Positions 1 to 11,511 of a DNA stretch of 61,526 nt are shown here, in pieces; position 1 is the first letter of the stretch, and each line of letters starts with the position of its first letter. The stretch is from positions 14,821 to 76,346 of the forward strand of contig BQKZ01001296.1 of assembly GCA_036244855.1 (NCBI GenBank). The letters are read 5' to 3'. Source of the DNA: Temnopleurus reevesii (taxonomy: Eukaryota > Echinodermata > Echinoidea > Temnopleuroida > Temnopleuridae). The notes under the pieces are model-generated. The model was given only the letters and a program-made list of their open reading frames with translations, had not been told where the DNA came from and did no database searches. The translations under genes were made by a program, and so were the position numbers.

Positions 1-196
1 ATACTTACTTGGCCACAACATCTGTCTTTGAAATGTGTGCTTTCGTGCTGGTGATTGTCCATGGTCCAAAACTAAATGTTTCTGTTTTCTTTCCACTTTT
101 GGAAGCCATTTCTGCTGTCTGCTGTGCCATTTTGTTTTCTCAAATTTGGCGCCCTCTCAGTTGTCTGACAGCGCAACATTGACGAAAGCAAGAAAA
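1..196 (+). promoter_or_regulatory. UFL1 5' flank and 5' UTR
   Basis: This is the sequence before the UFL1 start codon. No TATA box is visible. A GCCATTTTG at 126-134 and the start-codon context AAAATGGC resemble YY1-type motifs found near housekeeping starts. The start ATG at 197 has A at -3 and G at +4, a good initiation context. An upstream in-frame ATG at 35 would add an unconserved Cys/Phe-rich leader, so 197 is preferred. The transcription start cannot be placed. Confidence 0.45.
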
Positions 197-276
197 ATGG
201 CTAGTGATGAGTGGGAAGAAGTGAAGCGACTCGCGAAGGATTTTCAGCGAGCGCAACTTACCAGTGCAAATCAAAA
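197..276 (+). CDS. UFL1 coding exon 1
   Basis: Encodes residues 1-27 ([20 protein letters not shown] then LTSANQ). It ends two bases into codon 27 before a consensus GTGAGT donor at 277. The reading frame runs into a stop directly after the donor, as expected of an intron. Confidence 0.93.
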
Positions 277-3200
277 GTGAGTATAGAAATCATGTTTTAT
301 CATGGTATGAATAGATTCAAAATTAAGATTGTTTCTTGGAAGAAATGTACACTGTATTGCACCATATGCTGTAACGTATTGATAATCTGTAGTCCCACAC
401 ACTCGGTTTTGTGTAAGTTAGGTAGACATAGCCGTAGACACTGGGTGACTTCAAAAGTTCAACTTGTTCAAGTAAGCCTACGGTGTTTAGTGTTGACTGT
501 TGGTGTTGGAGTTGACAGAGCAAATCGGCCCATAAACCGAGCTCCAACACCGATGGTCAGTTCACAGGAGCGATACGATCGCCGATATCGATCGCCCAAC
601 ACCAGCCACAATACCGAATGGCCAATGGCGAATGGCGTCTCACGTGCTCGCACAAGTCAAAAGCCTCTGGAAAAGCTTGACGATAAAATAATTTTCGATC
701 CGAAATTCTCAAATTAATCTATTTTAAGTCATACAAATTGTGTAATCTTTTTTAAAATCCAGAACAGAAGGAAAAATATTGCCTTCCAAAATAAAGTATG
801 TGGTTTTAGTTTATGCAAATTTCACTGTAAAGTTAAATTAACCACTGACATGTCACGAGTTGTTGTAGCGAAACTGCTATTGTTCTGCGAGTCGAAAACA
901 AATGCATGATTTCAACACCAACACCAACACAGAACGTGAAGTCGCAATTTTCCCAATCCCTGGCCTAGGGGTTGGTGTTGAGGAATGGAGAAATTGCACG
1001 TAAATGGTCAACACCAACTGCAATCCTTGGTTCAGCAGACGACATTCAACACCAGCATCCGACACAAACCACTGGTAATACATCATCGTCAGAATCTTGC
1101 GAGGCCAACCCCAACACCGACAGTCTTCGAGTTTGGTGTTGAGGCTGGTGTTGGTGTTGCTACAACACCAACATGACCAACACCAGCGTTCAACACCGTA
1201 TTTGGATTTACCCAAGGACATGCACAAGTCTGTAGTTAGACTTAGGAAGTGTTGATCAAAATTTGGGATCAAGTATATTTCTAACTTAGTATTGAAATTA
1301 TCTCTTGCGCATCCGGCGTACTAGAAAAATACCCGAATGATCCCTCCGATATGAACTTCTTCTTTAGTTGGTTTCCTCCTTAGGCTTAGCCTTATGAAGT
1401 GGTCGTGGTATCAGCAGACCGCTCACCGTAGCTATATATTCCTATAACACTCAGATAATCCCAAGTAAGTACAGGAGTAATAATATCCAGAGTCCTGGCT
1501 TGGTATACGTCAATCCCCGATGGCAGATAGCAGTCGGCGGCTCGGCGGGGTGATCCTGGCTACTGCTCGCTGGTGACTGCTGTACACTGGTTCCTCGGGG
1601 TAAAACTGCTCTAGGGATAACTGCTGGTTGGATGATGATGATGATGAAAGGCGTTTCTCATTCAATTCTGAATATTTACGCCTGGTTTTGGGCCTCTTTA
1701 TATACCCGTTGGCTACATGTGTAATCAGGCGTGATGAACATAATACTATGGGTAGCCAACGGGTCACAATAGCTATGGCTAGCCAACTGTATGATATTCC
1801 TGACCAAGATGAAATGACACCAATTATAACTACATTTCACCACACTTACTCCCTTTTGGCCTTAGCTCCTGGTCAGGAGAGCTGCGAATTTCAGGAAGTC
1901 GCAGATGTGGGAGGGAGTTATTGGGGGTAATGATTGTGTTATACAGTAAGAGAAAGAGAGAGAACAATGATACAATCGTGAAGACACCCATTTTTTGTAA
2001 ACTAACTACTGAACTACACTACAGCACAAATTAATCAGTTATAAATTGATCCATTCTTCACTTATACTCAGCGCTCTTTATGAGATGCTCATGAAACAAA
2101 GATTCTGATTGGCACTCGCCAATCACAATCAACTGCAACTTCAATCAATCGCAAGTTTTGAGCAGTACCGCTATGAAACTAAAAGAATTTTTTTAAGGAA
2201 GACAAAATATTGTAAGCATTTGACAATCACAGCTGCCACAATTTCATCCCATTTTCATTATTGTTGCAGGTTGTCTGAGAGGAATTGCATTGAGATTGTC
2301 AATAAGTTGACTGAGAACAAGAAGATTGAAGTGATTTACACACTCGATGGCAAGGAATATCTCACTCCATCTCAAGTCCTGAAGGAAATTCGAGATGAGC
2401 TCATTATTCATGGAGGTAGCTCTCATTTTTTGCACAAGTTTGGGAGCTAATGCACTTTCGTATCCAGCCTGCACTGCCGCAGGTGTTACACACAAACGTA
2501 CATTTTAAGAACGAGGCATCTCAATACTCTCGCCGCACACGCTGTGCACTGGTGGATACGAAAGTGCATTAATACCTATTAAAGTTTGAGAAGCTTATCA
2601 AAATGTGAGTCTATTCAAGATCACTCCAGATCCAGAGGCGGACTTTGGTCACACTTTATAGTGTATTCTGCAACTGGACTCCAAATTCTTGAAAATTCTT
2701 TAGAATTAGAAACACATTTAATATAAGATATGAAACTAAGAAAAGTTAAAAGGAAGTGAAAAGCCAAAGAATGTCTAGAAAGCCTTTTTATATAAGTACT
2801 GCATTTTATGTATATTTCTATGTTGTTACTCTGATTTTTGGCTGAAAAGTATAAAACAAATTACAAATTGTTTTTAATAGGTTCTAGTATTCCTGGAACT
2901 TCTTACTCATAACCACCTTCCCACAAAAGCTGATGAACTGATGAATTGCTTACTTTCATGTGCTTTGTATTAAAACAACTAAGGTGTTACTTCAATGAAA
3001 TAAAACAAATTTTCTATGTTTCTCTCTTCTTATCATTTTCAGGGAGAATCAATCTGGTTGACTTACAACAGGTAAGAGTCATTCACTTCCTACCCTTATT
3101 CCTCTTTATTTGTATTATATTATTATGTTGATGCAGGTTTTGACGATATGGAAACACAGAAGATAAATATTTTGTTCCGATTTTCATCAAGTATAATTCA

Positions 3201-6200
3201 GTTCAAATAATAACATTTGAGTACCTGTTACTTAATCTAAAAGACGATATTCAAGAAGTTGTGGGTGAGACTATGTTCTATACACAGTCTAACCTTGTTA
3301 TAACGAAGTCGTTGGGACCAGATAAATTACCTCTTTATATTGAAACCTTGTTATATCAGGGTCAAAATACAATAAAATACAAAGAGATGGGACCAGGAAA
3401 ATGACCTTGTTATAACAAGAGCTCGTTATATCAGTGCTCTTTATAAAGAGGATTGACTGTATCATTTTTTTTTATACCTGCAGATATTGAATATAGACTT
3501 CAGCTACATTGAAGCAAAGGCTAATGAAGTCGTCAAGAATGACCGCAATGTCTTTCTCGTTCTTGGGCAACTAATAGACAAGTAAGATTTACAATTTGAT
3601 ATTATTTCAGGGCGGTGTTTCACCAAGTCGTTCTTAAAGTTACGCACGACTTTATGTTCGACTGGTATCAGTTCTTGCGCTGACTGCGCATAATAATGTG
3701 AACAATTACGCACAAGAAGGGGTACCAGTCGAACGTAAAATCGTGCGTAAAGTCTTTCTTATCTTGGTGAAACAGCGCCCTGGTTAGTTACATGGTAATG
3801 TAAGATATCAAACATGAATACAGATTCTGCATGAACTTTGCTGTGCGCATTGTCAGTTTCTTTGTTTGTTGCCTGAATTTTGTTCCCTCTCCAGATGATT
3901 GTGTTTTTTTTTTCTTTCAAGTCTTGCACAACTTTTGAGACCATTCTTGCGACAACCGGGTTCATGGTTCTGAAATAACACATGATGAAAACTTGTCAAG
4001 CCAAAAATAGCTGAACACATTATTTCATGTACATAGTCTCTGGAGATTGCATTTTCATTAAAAATTCATAAATCTATGATTATTTTTATGTGAATGGGTG
4101 AGATGGCACTATTCTGTGATGTTTTTTTGCTGTGATAATGTGACGCAACCATTTTTGTGGAAAATGAGAATGTTGTAAAACAAATGAAAAAAAATTAAGA
4201 AAAAAACAAACTTTAAATCGATTTCAGTTTTTCAGCTAGATTTCAAAGGAATGCAAATTCTCTTTCTTTCTTTCAGCGATTACCTAGATCATCTTGCAGA
4301 GGAGATTAATGATCAGCTCCAGGAAGCCGGCCAGGTTTCCATTGCAGAGCTAACAAAAGCCAACGATGTCCCGGCTGATTTTCTGACAGAGGTGAGTTTC
4401 CATTTGTCCAACTTTTTGTGAAAGAGGATTACAGGAATGTCAACAAAAAAACTGTGGTCCACATCAATTGTGCTTCGATGAGGATTGTCGAATTAAAGAT
4501 ATGTCATAATATTAAGTCGAAAACAACAACAGTGGACGGAACAAAATCCTTCTGGTTAATTAGGGCCTAGAATAGGCAATACCTGTTGACAATTAATCAT
4601 TCCCGAGTTTACGCTCAACAACGGAGCGGCGCAACGACGGGAGAATTCGTCAGATTCCTGCGTTCTGGCTAACCCGTCCTTATTCCCTCCGTTCCTCTTA
4701 ACTTCTATTACGCTACTCGCCTCATGGCAGTATGCAAATTGAGTGTGCCGTCAGGAATCGAGCTTTCACGCCGAAATCCAAAGACCGCGGTAAAGGTTAC
4801 GTGATTTGCATAATAGGCACATGCTACGCTTGGCCGCATCTGATTGGCTACGTTCCTGTATCTAAGACGGACGCAGGATTGAGCAAAAACCGTTCTAGAA
4901 TTCTGCTCTTCAAAGCTGTTGTCACTGGCAACCAGCGAAGCCGATCTAGACAATGGTCAAATGGTATTGATCAGCGACTTTGCCGTCCGTGGTGAGGATG
5001 CGTAACCTCGCTAGTTTCAATGAAGGCATGGAGGGTGCATGATATTCTGCATTCATAGACTTCTCTGTAGCCCTTTAAGAAACAAAATCAGATATAGAAA
5101 AAAATAAAGGATTATGATTTTTGATTGGCATGTCTCAGATTAAATGTTGATTGTTGATATGTGAAAGAAAAAAGTGCTTGCATCTAATTAAGGATCGTCT
5201 TTGCCAGTTGAGAATGCTCATTTTGAAACCTAAGTGTACCTGTGGAATGTACACATACGATTTTTAAGCTGTATTAACGTTTGATAGGGGTGTCATCTTC
5301 ACACATTCTCTTCTTTCTCCTGTTTATTTCATCACTATCTCCACTTTCAATTGCTTGTCATGTTCAGGTGTGTTCACATCTGTGTAGCGTATACCGTTAG
5401 GATGGGTAGTGTGGATGCATTACTCGTTCTGAACCTTAAATAGACTGGTCTATTTTGATGCATACAAAGACTCAGTTGCAAAATTGGTGAAAATTAAGCC
5501 AGCAGAAATTTCAGCTGATATGGCAACAAAATTGCCAATTTAATGAATTTTTTATGATGTCTGTACTAACAGTGTAGACCAGAAATAAATGTTCAAAATA
5601 TAAAGTTTGTTTCATCGACTACGGCAATAGGGAGAATTGATTCAATTTCTTAAAAATTAAATTATGGTTTTATTATGAAAGATATTTAAAACACAAGACA
5701 TTACTCAGGAGCAATCTCGCACATTTACAATAATGATATGCAAATTTTCTGTCTTTCTTCTTTTGTAGGCCATAGAGCGCAGGATGGGCCACATTATAGT
5801 TGGTCAGATGGACGCATATGACAGGGGTGTCATCCTCACTCAAGCCTTCGTCGACGGAAATAACCATTTTATTATGGAAACTGTTAAAAACAAAAGACAA
5901 TTCTCAGGAGTAATCTCGCACAATTTACAATAAAGAAATGCAAATTGTGTGTCTTTCTTTTTTCTTTAGGCCATAGAGCGTAGGATGGGTCGAATCATCG
6001 AGGGTCAGATGGATGCATATGACCGGGGTGTTATCTTCACTCAAGCCTTTGTTGACAGACATAGAGCGAGGATAAGGGGTATCTTCAGTGCAATTACAAA
6101 GTAGGTAGCCACTGCCCACCTAATGGCTGGCTTATGATCAGATTTTTTTTTCAGAACTATGAACTTAATATTTGATTGAGGTAATGAAAACTCAGATTAA

Positions 6201-9200
6201 TTGTAAAGTTAAGACAATGGCATTATGTCAGCTCACTTGTTGGAAAGAAAACCAAATCTGCTACGAGTCAACGGAAATCAAAGCCGATGAAACCAATTTG
6301 TCCCTTATATTTTATATAAAGCTGAAAAGCATTAAAATCATATGTTTAGTATTCACACGAGTTTTCATCACAAGAGATGGGAAATGGGAATTACCAAAAA
6401 GTATATCTTTAAGAAAAAGGCTTCTGAAGGTTATCTTTCACTACAACTGTATGATGCGTTTCTCGCAAAATATGCATTTTTTTAATGTTAGAGGAATCCT
6501 GAGCAACCATAGCTCAACTGGTATGAAATAATAATAGTGCGAATTTATATAGCGCCTTCACAGTCATTCTTGACTGCGCAAACCACTTCCAATATTATTA
6601 CCCAGTCACTGGATTGCAATTCAATCCTAGCATCTAGGCAGCCAAACAGGCGCTCACATCATATCGGATAATGTGCTGCTCTCTCTTACTGGTCCCTAAT
6701 CACACCTGGGTAGAGTGCAGCTTTGTGGATAAATTTCTTGCTGAAGGAAATTTAATGCCATGGGTGGGACTCAAACCGCGGTCCTCTGGTTGAAAGGCAA
6801 GAGCCAGGTCCATGACGTCACAATAAAGTGGGTTTTCATGGTTACTGTAAGCCTCGAAATGCATAAATTTGTATTGATTTTAAGTTTTTGCATATTCTCA
6901 CAGGCCAACTCCAGTTGCCAGCATTCTTAACCAGTATCGCATTCCAGAAAGATTATTTCACAGTAAGTTTACAATAGCTTTCATACTCCTCTCAGTTTTA
7001 GGCTATATGCAGAGATGCCAACTGCTCTACATATTGAAATGTGAATAACGAAACAGCTGAAAAAAAATTAAGAAAAAACATGGTAACAATAAACATGCTC
7101 TCAACCATTTACTTGTGTAGAAAGCCTTGAATTCAAATGAAAATACACCTCATGTACATTTAAGAATACGAGGCCAAAATTGATAATTTACCCATGGGTA
7201 ATATGTATAAAACGTTTTCCCCCAAACGGTCCATGAAATAAAAGATAATTAAAAAAATTTAGAATTTAAAACCGAATGCAAGCCATTAGAAATCTAAAGA
7301 CAATTTATACAAAGACTAGCTTCCAAGATGACCCAATGGGATGCTTATACTATAAGAAGACACACACAATCAATAACCTCATGAGGAGCTTAAATTAGAG
7401 TTATGTTTCCGCTTGTCAGGCGTAAACGTTACCTGTTCTAAATCTGTAATTAGTAATCCATAGCATGTTTGATTAAGTTATTTATATGAAGTCAAAAAGG
7501 AGCTTGAGCTTTCAATCGTAGCAGAATCTTAATCATAAGCAAAATGACAAGGAAATGAAGTGAACACACAAGTATATAGAAAAAGCTAAACAAGGAGGTG
7601 GAGAGAAAGAAAGAACAGGATGTGAAGGGCAGCCAATCACAGAGCAAGGAGTTATTTATAGTTAGTATTCTGTACTTGAACAGTTCGCAACATTTTTTCT
7701 TTACCTCATATCATGTTAATTGTTTAATTGCTATTGTAAATTTTTCAAGATCAGTTCAGAACAGTATTTTTTCATACACATTTAAACAAAAATGGTATTT
7801 AGACCTGTTGACCAATCTTATCTCTCCATATTTTGGAGTCACGTTAACCCATTGGCCACTGGTAATAGCTATTACCTGCACAAAGTCTATGGAAAATACG
7901 AAATTCAGTAGTCAGTGGGTTAAAATTTTATCATTAAACTCTGATGATAGGTATCCTAGATGCACTAGAGAAGGACAAGCGCTTGAAGGGCTCCCTCTCT
8001 GGTGGAAGGGAGAAAGCTTCGTACGTTCCGCACATCTTCACCAAGACCCAGAATGAGTGGGTGGACTCGTTCTATGCGCAGAATGGTTACCTTGGTAAGT
8101 AGACTATAAAGACTGGGTCTGCCCCAGAAGAATTTAATGAAAAGCAGAAAAATCAGACAAACAAATTAAAAATAGTTTGAAGCAAATCAGGCAAATATTA
8201 AAGAAAGTTAAAGTCTGGGTCTGGACCGCAAAATTGTTGCTTTGATTAAGAGTAGAAAAATCAGACGAAGATACAAAAAAAAAAGTAGATCGCGCAATAA
8301 ATAGGACAGTCAATGAATATTTCATGCAGTTAGCAATTGTTGGTCAGGTGTTATGACATATATTATTCACTTCTCTGCAAGTATTCTGTGAACAAAAGGA
8401 GCTTCCAACCATCCATGGAAGACGGAAGAATGATTATGCATAAAGGAAAGTAAGTCACTTCACTTTTTGTAAATGCGCTGGAACATCATATCGAATTGAT
8501 TGTACCCGGAATATCGTGCTATGTATCAGATGGGTAAGATAGATCCTAGTGTAAAATAAGTTACTGAGTTATATACTATAACATACCAGAAACAATAGAC
8601 TTCCAATCATCATCTTATACATGTTTCAGAAGGGATAGAAGGGCAGTTCAATAATTTTTGTTTTGCCAATAATAAATTTCATTTCAATAAATAGTTCCTA
8701 TTTTCTTGTACTGTTTACTTTTTCGTTTGTAGAATATGATGCTTTGTCACGTCTTGGGATCCCAGACCCAAAGTCTTTCGCCAAGCGTCGCTTCAAGTCG
8801 GAAAAGCTTCTTTTCCTCAACTCCTGCTGCGTCGGCAAAGTGTTACAAGATCGAGTTGAGGCTAGCGTTGAAGAAGCACTATCCTCTGGCTCATGGACGG
8901 ATGTACTGGTGAGTAATAGATTTTACTGTGTTATATAATCTTCAGAATCCTGGGTGCTGTTTCACCAAATTTTTATTAGAGTTACGCATGACTGTTCGAT
9001 CGACTGGTGACCCTTCTCGTACTCTATATCTGCTGACGCTAAATCGCAGTGAAGAAAGGGTCACCAGTCGATCGTACAGTCATGCGTAGATCAACGCACA
9101 GCTATCTGAAACATGACCCTGGGCTGTGTTTCTTCAAATTGTTCTTAAAGTTATGCACGACTTTAAGAAAGGCTGGCGTATGTTACCGAGTGTTGTACAC

Positions 9201-11000
9201 ATAAGATTCTAGATTATTCGGCACAAGATCTGATACCAGTGGTGCGTAAAGTTGTTCTTTAAGTCTTTAGTAACTTGTTGAAATACTGCCTTGCTGTGTT
9301 AGCGCATTGTTGGCAATGTTGAGAATTAAAATGAAATAAGCTGGCTCACCCTTTGCAATGTTCATGATTGAAAACTTTGGGTCAAAACAGGAATCCCCTG
9401 TATTTTATAATAGGTTCATTGGTCCTGAAGATACAAGCGATTTAATCCTTTCAGGAGGATAGAACAAGTTTTGTGTTGATGTTCAATAATTTTTGATATA
9501 GTGCTTTAAAAAATGTCCAGATGCATGAGCAGAAAGACAAAGAAATCTACACTAAATCTTACCATTTTCATTCTGTCACCATTTGTCGCTGGACGCAGAG
9601 AATTTTATTCCTGAAAATAATCACTAAAGTGGTCATAAATCCTAAAATTGGCAATACAGACTTCACTTGAAAATCACTATTTTCCATGCAAATTATCAAA
9701 TTTTAAAACTTTTCAGCACACTTCTTAATGAAGAAAATTAAATATGGTAACATAACATTTAATTGGAACGTTCTAAAAAGAAAATTAAAACATTTTGCGT
9801 TACCAATTTAGGAAAGGAATAGTGATTGAATTTATTGTAAAATAATTCCTATCCTTAATGGGTTAACACTGATAATTTATCACCGATGGATAGGTCATCA
9901 ACATTTTATATAATAATTCTATTTCAACTGTGTGTTATGTTCTCTCTTTTCCTAGCCCTTACTCCCAAGCTCCTTTACTTCCTCCGACTGTGGCCAAATC
10001 CTCCATCATTGTCTTAAAGGGAACCATCAACTCGATGGGAAGGTGTTCTGTGATACAATCATCTGCAGTCATAAGTTTATGGCTGAATGCAAGGCGCTCT
10101 TTGAACCTATCATGAAAGTAAAAGCTCAGGAGGTAAATCTTTGAAATCACACATTTTAATGATTTTGTAAAGTCTACAATGATGTATCATTTTCTTTACA
10201 CAATTGAATTGTTTATTGCACATGTATGTTAACTTCAGGGTCGGGGTAAAGCGGTGAACTGATTTATGAATCCACAGGTTCTTTTCTTAAAATGTATTTA
10301 TAACGTTATGTTTTCATATTACAAACAACAGAAGAAATAAGGAATATCAAGGTCACAATCTGTGGTGTGAATACACCCAAACCTCCCAATCACAATGAAT
10401 TCGGATGGAGGAATAGGATTTTTTATTGTATCAATCTACAGTATTATTACTTTTCATGACATTCTTCTCTTCCTTTTTTTTAAGAATGCTATCCCTCTTT
10501 CTTCTGTCTGAAAGTTTGGGAGATTTGTGCACCAGTAGTTTTTATAGAAGAGTCCTTAATTATTTAGCTCTCAGCACAAAAAGTCACTTATTTCACTTAA
10601 TGGGTTAGGGACAACAAAACATACAATTATCTACCTCTTCCCTTTTTGTTATTTAAAAGATTATTATTTTCAAAATATTTTCCTTCTACAATCAGGATGC
10701 CAAGAGGGCGCCAGAGATGATGCTCATTGCCGACAAGAAACCAACCGGTGGATCAGATGCAAAGAAAGATCGGAAGGAAGAAAGGAGGAAAAAGGCTGCT
10801 GGTAAGTGGGTAGCAGCATTTTCTTCTTGAAAATTTTAATTAAATGATGGTGATGATGGTGTTGGTGATGATGATAGTGATGATGAAGGTGGTCATGGTG
10901 GTGGTGGTGGTGGGGATGATTAAGAAGATGAAGATAAAGATGGTGGTGGTGATGATGGTAATCATGGTGTTTAATAATATGATGACGATGATGTTGTTGT

Positions 11001-11051
<51 letters not shown>

Positions 11052-11479
11052 GGATGATGATGATGATGATAATGATGGTGCTGATGGGTGGAGTGGTTAT
11101 GGTGGTGATGGTTGTGGTGGTGGTGATGATAGGGATCGTGGAGATGGTGGTGATGATGATGAAAATGATGATGATAATGATGATGATGATGATTAATAGT
11201 GAATTTAATGATAATGATAACAGAAGCAATTCGATATGAATCAAGAGCAAGTATTGCAGAAATTAAAAAGGTAAAGTCTCTTTGCACTGGAAGAAAGAAA
11301 GGCTGCCTGTATGTTCAATCTTAAATTGACAGCTTTGATGTTAAAGAAATCTAGAGCTTGCATGGTGTTGACATTATTGATAAATGATGATAATGTGTGT
11401 GATGAGACCCAAATCAATTTCTCTGTCTTGTTAAACTGCAATATTCTCTCTCCCTTGTGTTTATGTCTCTCACCGTGCC

Positions 11480-11511
<32 letters not shown>

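Larger units (their letters stand above)
4392..5969 (+). other. UFL1 intron 5
   Basis: A 1.6-kb intron. It contains a GC-richer block at about 4690-4990 with inverted octamer-type motifs and, at its end, the partial exon 6 duplication. The rest is AT-rich with nothing recognisable. Confidence 0.8.

Noticed and set aside
5281..5425. Possible older third copy of UFL1 exon 6 (GATAGGGGTGTCATCTTCAC at 5283-5302, GGATGGGTAG.GTGGATGCAT near 5401)
   Set aside because: The matching pieces are short and in the wrong order relative to the exon; chance cannot be excluded.
7598..8056. 152-codon plus-strand frame in UFL1
   Set aside because: Its end overlaps exon 8 in the wrong frame; the correct frame gives the conserved UFL1 residues.
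10724..11287. 187-codon His-rich open frame on the minus strand
   Set aside because: It is the translation of the GAT/GGT microsatellite in UFL1 intron 11; equally long Met-rich and Ile-rich frames overlap it.
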